64,000 bases of DNA from RGIG2134 sp964461115. Lineage in GTDB: Bacteria > Cyanobacteriota > Vampirovibrionia > Gastranaerophilales > Gastranaerophilaceae. The notes under the pieces are model-generated. The model did not search any database. It was not told where the DNA came from and worked only from the letters and a program-made list of their open reading frames with translations. Both the position numbers and the translations under genes were made by a program. The DNA lies in assembly GCA_964461115.1 (NCBI GenBank), contig CAYWSX010000002.1, positions 186,001 to 250,000 of the forward strand. The letters run 5' to 3'. Positions 8,537 through 17,043 of this stretch are shown here, piece after piece (position 1 is the stretch's first letter; the number at the start of each line of letters is the position of its first letter).

Positions 8537-10054
8537 GTGAACAGACTCGAAATAATAAAAAAAGACATCCCAGCATCAATAATTGTATTTTTGATTGCAC
8601 TTCCGCTGGCAATAGGTATTTCAATCGCATGCGGGCTACCGATATACAGCGGAATAATTTCAGCCATAATCGGCGGAATGATTGTGGGGGCGTTTTCCGG
8701 GAATTCTTTGCAAGTATCCGGGCCCGCTGCAGGCTTAATACTCGTTGTTGTCGACATCTTGCATGATTTGGGGGCCGAAAAACTCTTTCTCATAGTCTTT
8801 CTGGTCGGGCTTATTCAAATTCTCTTCGGAATTCTTTCGTTAGGGAAATGGTTCCGTGCAATATCACCCGCTATTATTCAAGGCATGCTGGCTGGTATCG
8901 GCGTATCGATTTTTCTTTCACAGTTTCACATAATGCTTGACAGCAAACCCGCCCCAAACTTTTTTGGGAACATATCAGATCTGATTCAGATAATTTACCA
9001 TTCAGTGCTTCCTTTGGATGGTTCTCCTCACCACATGGCATGCGCAATCGGGCTTATAACGATTGCCGTAATAATTTTTTGGAATGCTATTCCGAACAAA
9101 AAACTTAAATTTATACCATCAGCGTTAGTCGCGGTAATTATCGCGTCATGTGCCGCAAATCTAATGCATTACGACATAAATTACATTACTGTAGACAGTA
9201 ATTTCTGGGCGAACACAAAACTTCTGAGTCTAAATTCATTTCATTCACTGTTAGATTTAAAAATCATTGCAAGCGCACTCATAATCACATTTATCGCAAG
9301 TGCCGAAACGCTTTTAACCTCAACTGCCATAGACAAAATGAGCGATAAATCAAAAACTGATTACAACAAAGAAATAATCGCACAAGGGATAGGAAACTCA
9401 GTATCAGGCATATTCGGAGGGCTCCCGATAACAGGCGTAATCGTGAGAAGTGCCGCAAATATCAACGCAGGCGCCGAAACAAGACTTTCCGCAATGTTTC
9501 ATGGTTTTTGGATTTTGCTTTTTGTAACATTTTTCCCTAAGGTGCTCAGCTATATTCCGATTTCAAGTTTGGCTGCAATTTTGGTCTACACAGGCTGGAA
9601 GCTGATAGACATAAAAGCAGCAAAACACCTTTATTCACTAAGCAAAGGGGAGTTCGCAATTTACATGCTGACTCTGGTTGCGATTCTTCTTACAAACCTC
9701 TTTGAAGGCATAGTTATAGGCTTTATTGCCGCATTTATAAAAAGTGCTTATAAGGTTATGAAAATAAATCTGGAAATAGAAGAAAATGAAGAAGAAAACA
9801 AGATTATCCTCAAACTCCACGGCAATATTATCTTTCTCCAGCTTCCGTCATTGATAGACGCGCTTGAAAGCCTGCCGGAGGACAAGAATATAGAAATTTG
9901 TGCCGAAAAACTCTATTTTATAGACCATGCCTGCGCCGACTTCATCAAAGACTGGGAAAAAAGCCGCAAAAATGACTTATACATAACTCAAGTCTCTTGG
10001 CCAAAAATTCGCCAAACCTACCCAAACTTTAAATGGCGAAAGTTTCACAAATAG
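8537..10054 (+). CDS. SulP family inorganic anion transporter
   Basis: Inner-membrane secondary transporter of the SLC26/SulP family, moving sulfate, bicarbonate or a similar anion. About 11-12 hydrophobic segments run from residue 10 to about 415, with SLQVSGPAAGLILVV and the GGLPITGVIVRSAANI segment typical of the BicA/DauA type. A short C-terminal STAS domain (about 430-500) includes ICAEKLYFIDHACADF. The start is GTG with AAAGGAG 7 nt upstream. It stands alone, so the substrate cannot be read from context. Confidence 0.9.
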   Translation: MNRLEIIKKDIPASIIVFLIALPLAIGISIACGLPIYSGIISAIIGGMIVGAFSGNSLQVSGPAAGLILVVVDILHDLGAEKLFLIVFLVGLIQILFGILSLGKWFRAISPAIIQGMLAGIGVSIFLSQFHIMLDSKPAPNFFGNISDLIQIIYHSVLPLDGSPHHMACAIGLITIAVIIFWNAIPNKKLKFIPSALVAVIIASCAANLMHYDINYITVDSNFWANTKLLSLNSFHSLLDLKIIASALIITFIASAETLLTSTAIDKMSDKSKTDYNKEIIAQGIGNSVSGIFGGLPITGVIVRSAANINAGAETRLSAMFHGFWILLFVTFFPKVLSYIPISSLAAILVYTGWKLIDIKAAKHLYSLSKGEFAIYMLTLVAILLTNLFEGIVIGFIAAFIKSAYKVMKINLEIEENEEENKIILKLHGNIIFLQLPSLIDALESLPEDKNIEICAEKLYFIDHACADFIKDWEKSRKNDLYITQVSWPKIRQTYPNFKWRKFHK

Positions 10055-10072
10055 AGACTTATTCCGGTTAAA

Positions 10073-10936
10073 CTATTTCATTTTACCAAAAGAACCAAGG
10101 TGGCGGAAAAGCTTTGTATAAGGTAAAAGTTCAAAGAGCGCTTTAGCGACTTTTTCGTCTTTTACATGCCCGTCAATGTCAATATAGAAAGTGTATTCCC
10201 CCAAAAACTTCTTAGAGGGGCGGGAATCGATGTAAGACATGTTAATTTCGTATTTGTTAAGAATATTTAGCACTTTGCATAACGCCCCATGGGTGTTTTC
10301 CGTAGAAAAGGTTATGCTGGTCTTATCCTGTCCGGTTCTAGGGGTCTCGCCCCGTCCAATTAGCACAAAACGTGTTTTATTATCCTTTTCGTCGTTTATA
10401 CCCTTTGCAAGAACCGGAAAACCGTATATTTCGGCAGCTTTTTGGCTTGCAATCGCGGCAAACGATGAATCCTGATGAAGCAAATCTTTCACAGCCTGAG
10501 CCGTTGAACCTGATGTGTTAATCGTAACGTCTGGAGAAAAATTAACCTCAATATACTCACGGCACTGGGCTATTCCCTGTGTGTAAGACGAAATCGTCTT
10601 AATTTCACCAAATCTTTCAGCACGCGTAATCAAACAATGCTCTATCGGGAGCGCTATTTCAGCCAAAATTTTTATATTTCTGTCTTTCAAACGGGTAAGG
10701 TTATCCAAAGTCTCGCGAACAACTCCCTCAATCGAATTTTCAATCGGAATAACTGCAAAAGTCTTTTCATCTTGAACTTCATCAAGCTTGTGAAGTATTG
10801 AAATTATAGCGTTTTGTGGAATTTCTTCTGCGACGTCCAGATTAAATTTTTCCACAAAATTATCTTTTGCCGTGTCTGTGTAAGAGCCTTTGGGGCCGAA
10901 AAATAAAATTTTAATTCCTGATTTTTCTTTAAACAT
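10073..10936 (-). CDS. pheA: prephenate dehydratase
   Basis: Converts prephenate to phenylpyruvate in phenylalanine synthesis. The N-terminal catalytic domain opens with FFGPKGSYTDTA and contains the NSIEGVV and TRFVLIG segments of the family (Thr-Arg-Phe is catalytic). The C-terminal ACT domain (about 205-280) with SYIDSRPSK is the phenylalanine-sensing ESRP-type site, so feedback inhibition is likely. 287 aa is the usual monofunctional length, without chorismate mutase. Start ATG with GAGAT upstream. Convergent with the SulP gene and divergent from the mutase gene. Confidence 0.93.
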   Translation of the reverse strand: MFKEKSGIKILFFGPKGSYTDTAKDNFVEKFNLDVAEEIPQNAIISILHKLDEVQDEKTFAVIPIENSIEGVVRETLDNLTRLKDRNIKILAEIALPIEHCLITRAERFGEIKTISSYTQGIAQCREYIEVNFSPDVTINTSGSTAQAVKDLLHQDSSFAAIASQKAAEIYGFPVLAKGINDEKDNKTRFVLIGRGETPRTGQDKTSITFSTENTHGALCKVLNILNKYEINMSYIDSRPSKKFLGEYTFYIDIDGHVKDEKVAKALFELLPYTKLFRHLGSFGKMK

Positions 10937-10986
10937 TTGTATCTCAACCGATTATTGTTATATGATTATACAAAAAGGAGATACTC

Positions 10987-12381
10987 ATGGCAAATATTAA
11001 GTTCGGAACTGACGGCTGGCGCGCAGTTGTCGGAAAAGACTTTAACGATGAGAATGTAGAGCTTGTCACCTACGCTATCGCAAAATACGTCTTAGACAAG
11101 CATGGCATAGATAAAAAAATTATTGTGGGCTACGACCCGCGCAACAAGGCTGACGAATACGCATTAATGACGGCAGAAATTTTGAAAAAAGTAGGGTTTC
11201 ACGTTATTTTAAGCGAAAAATTCCTTCCTACTCCGATTCTCGCCTACTATGCTAAACTCATGAACGCAAGTGCGATAATGTTTACAGCATCTCACAATCC
11301 GCCTGAGTATCTGGGCATAAAATACATCCCGGACTATGCAGGACCGGCAACGAGCGAAATTACAGGGGAAATTGTTGCCAATATCGGTGAGGAAGTCCGC
11401 AAACAGCGCGAAGGCAAGCTTGAAAAACGCGAATTTTTCCAAGAATACTACGAACACCTAAAAAAAATTATTGATTTTAAAGAAATAAAAGCCATGCAAA
11501 AAAACATAGTTTTTGACGCGCTTTATTCTGCGGCAAACGGCTATTTTGACAGAATTCTCGATCTTGAAGGCATAAAATATGAAGTTTTACACAACGTTCG
11601 AGATATAAATTTCGGTGGCGGTCTTCCCGAGCCAAAACCAAAATATTTAAAAGAATTAATCGAAAAAGTTAAAAACACACCTGACGCAGTAGGGCTTTCA
11701 AACGACGGAGACGCCGACAGATACGGCGTTATCAATGAGAACGGTGAATACGTTACGCCAAACGAAATTATGGGAATGCTCTTAATTCACCTTGTAAAGA
11801 ACAAAAAAATGTCGGGAAAATACGTCAAAACAGTCGGTGCAAGCCTTATACACGACATCTTGGCAATGAAGCTTTGCATAGGGCTTATCGAGACACCTGT
11901 CGGCTTCAAGCACGTCGGACAGGCAATGCGTGAAAATGACGTAATCATTGCAGGCGAAGAATCAGGCGGATTAAGCATTAAAGGACATATCCCTGAAAAA
12001 GACGGGCTGCTTGCCAACCTCCTTGTACTTGAAATGATTGCAAAAGAGAAGAAAACACTGGTTGAACTTCAACATGAACTGCATAACTTTATCGGCGAAT
12101 CATTCATAAACGACCGAATTGACATAAAAGCAGACAGCCGCGAAGGAATCAAAGCCATTGTCGAAAAGTTCAAGTCTGATATGAATCTGCACGAAATCTT
12201 CGGCGTAATAAAAATCGGTACAAAAGACGGCGTCAAACTCTACCTTAGAGACCATAAAAGCTGGCTTCTCATTCGCCCGAGCGGCACAGAACCTCTTTTG
12301 CGGATTTACATCGAAACAGATTCAGAAGAAAAAATGACGCAGCTTAAAAAATTAGCAAAAAACTTTGCTCAGGAGGCATAA
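10987..12381 (+). CDS. phosphoglucomutase/phosphomannomutase family protein
   Basis: A hexose-phosphate mutase of the alpha-D-phosphohexomutase family that interconverts 1- and 6-phosphates of glucose, mannose or glucosamine for cell-surface sugar synthesis. All four motifs are present: TASHNPPE (phosphoserine loop), DGDADR (metal site), GEESGG (sugar specificity) and RPSGTEP (phosphate site). 464 aa is the normal length. AAAGGAG lies 6 nt before the ATG. Its stop overlaps the start of the next gene (TAATG), so the two are co-translated. Confidence 0.92.
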   Translation: MANIKFGTDGWRAVVGKDFNDENVELVTYAIAKYVLDKHGIDKKIIVGYDPRNKADEYALMTAEILKKVGFHVILSEKFLPTPILAYYAKLMNASAIMFTASHNPPEYLGIKYIPDYAGPATSEITGEIVANIGEEVRKQREGKLEKREFFQEYYEHLKKIIDFKEIKAMQKNIVFDALYSAANGYFDRILDLEGIKYEVLHNVRDINFGGGLPEPKPKYLKELIEKVKNTPDAVGLSNDGDADRYGVINENGEYVTPNEIMGMLLIHLVKNKKMSGKYVKTVGASLIHDILAMKLCIGLIETPVGFKHVGQAMRENDVIIAGEESGGLSIKGHIPEKDGLLANLLVLEMIAKEKKTLVELQHELHNFIGESFINDRIDIKADSREGIKAIVEKFKSDMNLHEIFGVIKIGTKDGVKLYLRDHKSWLLIRPSGTEPLLRIYIETDSEEKMTQLKKLAKNFAQEA

Positions 12382-12839
12382 TGATTATTGATAAACTCGA
12401 AAATGCGCACATATACTACTCTTTTAGCGGAAACATGAAAGAAGCACTTGAATTAATCGAGAAAACAGATTTTTCTGAATTCGAAGACGGACGCCACACC
12501 GTAAAAGGCGATGAAATTTATTTCAATCTTCAGACTTATCCGACAAAGGAAGAAAAAACTACCCCCTGGGAAATTCACAGAACATACACAGATATTCAAT
12601 TCATGATTGACGGCGAAGAAAAAATGGGCTGGAGTAATATTGAAAATTTCAAGCAAAACGGAGAATTCGACAATGACAAAGACATCGCCTTCGGCACAGT
12701 GAAGGAAAATTCAGAAGAGTTTATAAAAGTTCCGAACAAATATTTTGTAATCTTCACACCGCAAGACGCGCACAAACCTGCGCTTCAATCAGGCACGCAA
12801 AAGACCGTCAGAAAGGTGATTGTCAAAGTTAAGCCTTAA
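12381..12839 (+). CDS. YhcH/YjgK/YiaL family protein
   Basis: A small cupin-like beta-barrel protein (152 aa) of the DUF386 family. HRTYTDIQFMIDGEE and the C-terminal FVIFTPQDAHKPAL with the late His/Lys are the conserved positions. Members are linked to sugar or sialic acid metabolism and may be anomerases. Translation is coupled to the mutase by a 1-nt overlap, which supports a role in sugar phosphate handling. Confidence 0.88.
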   Translation: MIIDKLENAHIYYSFSGNMKEALELIEKTDFSEFEDGRHTVKGDEIYFNLQTYPTKEEKTTPWEIHRTYTDIQFMIDGEEKMGWSNIENFKQNGEFDNDKDIAFGTVKENSEEFIKVPNKYFVIFTPQDAHKPALQSGTQKTVRKVIVKVKP

Positions 12840-12885
12840 TTTTAAACTCATGATATAATTTTTACCAAAGAGATAGGATAGAAAA

Positions 12886-13548
12886 TTGAAAAAATTCTTT
12901 GAAAAAACAAAAAATTGGCTAATGGCTGATAATACAAAAGCCTTTGTTAAAGAAGCAATTGAAACAATTGTTTTTGTAATAGTAATGGTAATTATTATAA
13001 GATTTTTCGTGGGCGAAATCCGCTGGATACCGTCAGCTTCAATGCAGCCGACACTAATGGAAGGCGACAGACTTTTCGTGGAGCGTTTCTCAAGATTTTA
13101 TAGAACACCTGAACGCGGAGACATCTTAGTGTTTTATCCTCCTCAAGAAGAATTGAACAACAATTTTGGTGCGGTGTTTTCCAGGCTAACAGGATTTTTC
13201 TGCAAAGATATCGCATATATTAAAAGGGTAGTTGGACTCCCCGGTGACAAAATCAACATAAAAACAAATCGCGCAGGCAATACCTACGTTTACATAAATG
13301 AAAAACGCCTCAACGAACCATACGTAAAAGATATAACAGACGTCAGATACGGCTGCAACGACGAGACTGAATACTGCGAAGAAGCAATTGTACCAAAAGA
13401 CTCATTCTTTATGATGGGTGACAACAGAGGCAACTCTCAAGACTCACGCTACTGGGGCTTTTTACCTAAAGACCGAGTTATCGGCAAGGCTGTATTTATT
13501 TTCTGGCCGATTCAACGCCATGAGTACTTTTCTAAACTAAAATACTAG
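12886..13548 (+). CDS. lepB: signal peptidase I
   Basis: Cleaves signal peptides at the periplasmic face. One membrane helix (about 23-44) is followed by box B PSASMQPTLMEGD (Ser nucleophile), box D YIKRVVGLPGDKI (Lys general base) and box E MGDNRGNSQDSRYWGF. 220 aa fits a single-helix enzyme. The start is TTG at 12886, preceded by AGGAT; TATAAT at 12854 suggests its own promoter. The next gene follows after 18 bp. Confidence 0.94.
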   Translation: MKKFFEKTKNWLMADNTKAFVKEAIETIVFVIVMVIIIRFFVGEIRWIPSASMQPTLMEGDRLFVERFSRFYRTPERGDILVFYPPQEELNNNFGAVFSRLTGFFCKDIAYIKRVVGLPGDKINIKTNRAGNTYVYINEKRLNEPYVKDITDVRYGCNDETEYCEEAIVPKDSFFMMGDNRGNSQDSRYWGFLPKDRVIGKAVFIFWPIQRHEYFSKLKY

Positions 13549-13566
13549 ATTTTTTGAGGATTCAAT

Positions 13567-13971
13567 ATGAAAGAACAAGCACTGGAAAACTTTAAGAACG
13601 GCTACTCATGTTCTGAGTCTGTTGTGAAAGCTGCAGCGGATAAGGGGTTGGTCAGCCCTGCTCTTATACCCATCGCGACCCCTTTTTCAGGAGGAATGTC
13701 GTCAGGCTGCTTATGTGGAGCTGTTGCTGGCATGCAGCTGGTAATCGGCGCATTAAAAGGCAGACAAGACAGCTCGCAAGACTCTTCACAAGCGAGAGCC
13801 TTAGCGAAAGAGGTTATGGACAGATTCAAAGCACAACACAAATTCACTTGCTGTAAAGCTCTCACGGCAGGTCTGGAACACGGTTCACCTGAGCGGAAGC
13901 AAAATTGCTGCAAGTTCGTAACAGAATGCGCAGGGATATTAGAAGCGCTGACGCAAGAATTAAAAGTATAA
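13567..13971 (+). CDS. C_GCAxxG_C_C family protein (putative redox protein)
   Basis: A 134-aa soluble protein with the family pattern: SCSESVV, then GCLCGAVAG, then CCKAL and NCCKFVTECAG. Members are thought to be redox proteins or to bind a cofactor through these cysteines. TGAGGA precedes the ATG. It is 18 bp after lepB and ends at a strong terminator, so it closes that operon. Confidence 0.85.
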   Translation: MKEQALENFKNGYSCSESVVKAAADKGLVSPALIPIATPFSGGMSSGCLCGAVAGMQLVIGALKGRQDSSQDSSQARALAKEVMDRFKAQHKFTCCKALTAGLEHGSPERKQNCCKFVTECAGILEALTQELKV

Positions 13972-13998
13972 AAAACTCGCTTATAAAGCGAGTTTTTT
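13971..13998. terminator. bidirectional terminator
   Basis: 12-bp stem AAAAACTCGCTT/AAGCGAGTTTTT with a 3-nt loop, between convergent genes. The same hairpin sequence recurs at 14501. Confidence 0.88.
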
Positions 13999-14013
13999 AC
14001 TTATAATCTATTG

Positions 14014-14412
14014 TTATGGTTTCGGGTTAGACGGATTAATTTTTTCTTTAAGAGCTGCCGAAACAACAGGATTAGCCGGACGTCCATGTATAATTTCCAC
14101 CTGTGCGGCAACCGGAACAGAAGCTTTAGGAGCAGGCAAACATAATTGCTTGCTTCGTTCTACAGCAGCCTTTAACTTTTCAGCGGCTTCAACAGTAAGA
14201 ACCTTCTCAGGTGCCTTAGTTTTTCCACGAGTCATAAAATAAGCGGCAAGAAGACCTGCTGCTATAACACCAACAGTACCATAAATAACTTTTTTTGAGC
14301 TTTTTTCATTTGGAATCTGAGAACCCCCAGCCCTGTTATCTTCGCCCTTAAAAGATTGAGGAGAAGACATTTTTGAGATATTTACTTTTGGCGTTATTTT
14401 TAATTCAGTCAT
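14014..14412 (-). CDS. hypothetical small membrane-anchored protein
   Basis: A 132-aa protein of unknown function. A hydrophilic N-terminus (with SFKGED at about 20-25) is followed by one membrane helix, GVIAAGLLAAYF, then MTRGKTKA and a helical, Ala/Lys/Pro-rich C-terminus. The helix and the following RGK-K-A are nearly the same as in the 319-aa protein at 15972, so they share an anchor type. The gene is flanked on both sides by identical terminator hairpins and is monocistronic. Its C-terminal half is probably exposed, on which side is unclear. Confidence 0.7.
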   Translation of the reverse strand: MTELKITPKVNISKMSSPQSFKGEDNRAGGSQIPNEKSSKKVIYGTVGVIAAGLLAAYFMTRGKTKAPEKVLTVEAAEKLKAAVERSKQLCLPAPKASVPVAAQVEIIHGRPANPVVSAALKEKINPSNPKP

Positions 14413-14500
14413 TTTGATTACCTATTATCTACCCTCATTATAAAATTAACAAACGTATTTTTTTGCTATCACAAAAATAAAAATTTACATACCTTAATGA

Positions 14501-14528
14501 AAAAACTCGCTTATAAAGCGAGTTTTTC
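14501..14528. terminator. terminator of the 39-aa gene
   Basis: The same 12-bp stem and loop as at 13971, downstream of the minus-strand small gene 14623-14742. Confidence 0.8.
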
Positions 14529-14622
14529 TTGTAAAACCTTATTGGTCTTTTGTTATTAATGTTTCTTGTTCTAAAACAAGAAATTGAGGGCTATTAAGTT
14601 GTAGGTTGATACCTCCCCGCGA

Positions 14623-14742
14623 CTAGCGAGCCGCGTACTTTAAATCGTAATACTCTACGTATGCGTTTACCTCTGCATACTTTACAAACAATCCGCTATA
14701 AACCTCCTTTGCAAATTTTGATACACTATATAACAAACTCAT
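14623..14742 (-). CDS. small protein of 39 aa
   Basis: An ORF below the usual size cut-off: it starts MSLLYSVSKFAKEVYSGL and ends in DLKYAAR. GAGGAGAT lies 9 nt before the ATG, a strong ribosome site, and a terminator follows at 14501. The sequence is an amphipathic, Tyr-rich helix-like stretch with no cysteine. Unknown function; coding status is inferred only from the ribosome site, the terminator and the isolated context. Confidence 0.5.
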   Translation of the reverse strand: MSLLYSVSKFAKEVYSGLFVKYAEVNAYVEYYDLKYAAR

Positions 14743-14890
14743 TTTTCTTATCTCCTCGAAACTTCATATTGACTTATTAATAGTTACGGTCTGCATGTCA
14801 AAATTCTTTAGGGAAACATTTATTATTGAAACAGTTCTTTACAAAAGTATGTGATAAAATAAAAGAGCAAACACATAAGGAGAAAAGAAA

Positions 14891-15061
14891 ATGGCTAGAA
14901 TTATCAGACCTACATGGGCTATCAGATGTGTAAACTCAAGCTGCCGCACACTTTTTGAAGTAGCAGTTCTTGATGGAAATAAACAACAGGAAGTCGTCTG
15001 CCCGGGCTGCGGAGAGCACTACGTTTACCCGCCTGTAAGCGACGAAGATTCTGAAAACTAA
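14891..15061 (+). CDS. small zinc-ribbon-like protein
   Basis: A 56-aa protein, MARIIRPTWAIRC onward, with two Cys pairs (RCVNSSC and CPGCGEHY) that make a treble-clef or zinc ribbon, and an acidic tail. AAGGAG lies before the ATG. The stop codon overlaps the start of the radical SAM gene (TAATG), so the two are coupled. It could be an accessory protein of that enzyme or a nucleic acid binding ribbon; nothing decides this. Confidence 0.75.
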   Translation: MARIIRPTWAIRCVNSSCRTLFEVAVLDGNKQQEVVCPGCGEHYVYPPVSDEDSEN

Positions 15062-15933
15062 TGAATTACTACCCGCTAAGCACTTATCTCAAAGAAAAGT
15101 TCGGCGAAAAAGTCTATAAAATTACGCTGGACGCAGGGTTTTCATGCCCAAACAGAGACGGCAGCTTAAATAATACGGGTTGCATTTTTTGTGATGACGG
15201 GGGAAGCTTTTCAAAAGCCCACTCCCGTCTTTTAAGTATCTCAGAGCAAATCAAAGAAGGAATTAAAAATCAGCACGAACGGTTTGGCGCAAACAAGTTT
15301 ATGGCTTATTTTCAAGCGTTTTCAAACACATACAAGCCTGTTGTAGAACTCGAAAAAATATACAAAGAAGCGCTCCTAGACCCGAAAATCATCGGGATTT
15401 CAATCGGAACCCGTCCTGACTGTATAGATACTCAAAAGCTTGACCTTATTGCCTCTTTTACCCCTAAATACGAAACGTGGATTGAGTATGGATTGCAAAC
15501 GATTCATGACAAAAGCCTTGATTGGATGAATCGCGGGCATAATTATGAATGCTTTGAAAAAGCCTATTTTGAAACGAAAAAACGCGGAATAAAAGTCTGT
15601 GCACATGTAATTTTAGGGCTGCCTACGGAAACCAAAGAGGACATGCTCAAAACTGCCGAAAAATTGGCAGAACTAAAAGTAGACGGCGTGAAATTCCATG
15701 CCCTTTGCGTCATGCCCAACACCCCGCTCGAAAAACTCTACAATGAAGGAAAAGTTCCGATGCTCACAGAAGACGAATACGTTGATATTGTGTGCGAATT
15801 CTTAAAAATCTTGCCTGAAAACACAATTATTCACCGCCTGGCGGGAAACGGCTATTCGCGCACAATGATTGCTCCGCTCTGGCTGAACAGCAAATGGGAA
15901 ACGCTGAATAAGATACAGACGAAACTTAATTAA
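15061..15933 (+). CDS. TIGR01212-type radical SAM protein (YhcC-like)
   Basis: A radical SAM enzyme of unknown substrate. The cluster-binding cysteines are in AGFSCPNRDG followed by GCIFCDDGG (spacing C-x-n-C-x-x-C variant of this family), and MAYFQAFSNTYKP and IGISIGTRPDC are family signatures. 290 aa is normal. It is translated from an overlapping start after the 56-aa zinc ribbon gene. No dedicated substrate protein is visible nearby. Confidence 0.88.
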   Translation: MNYYPLSTYLKEKFGEKVYKITLDAGFSCPNRDGSLNNTGCIFCDDGGSFSKAHSRLLSISEQIKEGIKNQHERFGANKFMAYFQAFSNTYKPVVELEKIYKEALLDPKIIGISIGTRPDCIDTQKLDLIASFTPKYETWIEYGLQTIHDKSLDWMNRGHNYECFEKAYFETKKRGIKVCAHVILGLPTETKEDMLKTAEKLAELKVDGVKFHALCVMPNTPLEKLYNEGKVPMLTEDEYVDIVCEFLKILPENTIIHRLAGNGYSRTMIAPLWLNSKWETLNKIQTKLN

Positions 15934-15971
15934 GCGCACGCATAGAATTATCAATTAAGAGCCTCTAAAAT

Positions 15972-16931
15972 TTATACAACCTGACTATATCGCGCCATGT
16001 TTGTGTACAAGTCCTTATCTGAAAAGCTAGCCCTTACCGAATATCTTCTTGAATCAATATAGTCTCTTTCTACCGTGGTAGAGCAACCTGTTTTAGAAGT
16101 GTTAAACTTCGGAAGATTAGTATGCAAATCAGAATACGTTACAGTCTCCCTATTTTTATAATGAAGAATTGTTACATTTGAAAGTTTATTACCTGAGGAT
16201 TTTTCAAAAATAGTGTGCATACGAGTAAACGCCTCAAGTTCGTTATTATACCCCAATAATTCATAAGTATCCTCATCAAAATTGCTTTTTGATTTTGGAG
16301 TATGCGCAATCAAATAATTTTCTCCGGTAGCTTTATCTTTCAAGCTGTAAAAACGATTTGCACCTTCATCATTATTAACCCTTAAATGCGAATTAATAGC
16401 ATTCTTAAGATTTTGAGAAATATACTCAGGGGCATTCTCAACTCTATTCTCAACTATCGTTAACTCGTCTGCCTCTTTTATTAAAGCTTTAACATCTGCA
16501 AGCTCTTTTTCCGCACCTAAAAATATTCTGCCGACCAACTGCTTCGCTTTCTCCGATAAATAAGGGGCACAATCATGCGCTTCTGCTGCAGCTTTTGCCT
16601 CCTCGTCCGCAAACTTACCTTTTGTAAGGAACTCCATTAACTCACTAAAATTTTTGTCATATTTTGAATCTTTCACACCGTCCACAACTATTTCGCTGAG
16701 TTCTTTAACGGCTTTAGAATTTTCCAACGTATTTACAGCGGCTTTGCCTTTTCCTCTGAAAACAAAGTAAGCAGCCAAAAGCCCCGCCCCGACAAGTCCT
16801 GCTGCGATAGGAAGAGCAGAACCCGACTCCTCGGATTCCTTATTTTCCGCAGCGAATGCAGGCTTAGCCGGCAACTTCGCAGCCTGCGGTACTTTTGGGC
16901 TAATATTAGGGCTGATATTTAAATCACTCAT
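15972..16931 (-). CDS. hypothetical membrane-anchored protein
   Basis: 319 aa, unknown. The N-terminus MSDLNISPNISPKV is hydrophilic and Pro/Ala-rich, one membrane helix follows at about 43-60 (IAAGLVGAGLLAAYFVF), then RGKGKA. This anchor matches that of the 132-aa protein at 14014. The C-terminal part is helical to about 170, then mixed alpha/beta, with NRFYSLKDKATGENYLIAHTP. No enzyme motif. The frameshifted gene upstream has a similar plan and may be a relative. Confidence 0.7.
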   Translation of the reverse strand: MSDLNISPNISPKVPQAAKLPAKPAFAAENKESEESGSALPIAAGLVGAGLLAAYFVFRGKGKAAVNTLENSKAVKELSEIVVDGVKDSKYDKNFSELMEFLTKGKFADEEAKAAAEAHDCAPYLSEKAKQLVGRIFLGAEKELADVKALIKEADELTIVENRVENAPEYISQNLKNAINSHLRVNNDEGANRFYSLKDKATGENYLIAHTPKSKSNFDEDTYELLGYNNELEAFTRMHTIFEKSSGNKLSNVTILHYKNRETVTYSDLHTNLPKFNTSKTGCSTTVERDYIDSRRYSVRASFSDKDLYTNMARYSQVV

Positions 16932-17043
16932 ATTTTCAACCTTCCAGTACTACTCATATGAAAAGTAATAACAAAAATTTAATTGCTATAAATAAAATAT
17001 TACTTTACATAGCTTAATTAAAATTCTTGAAGAGTCGTATAAT

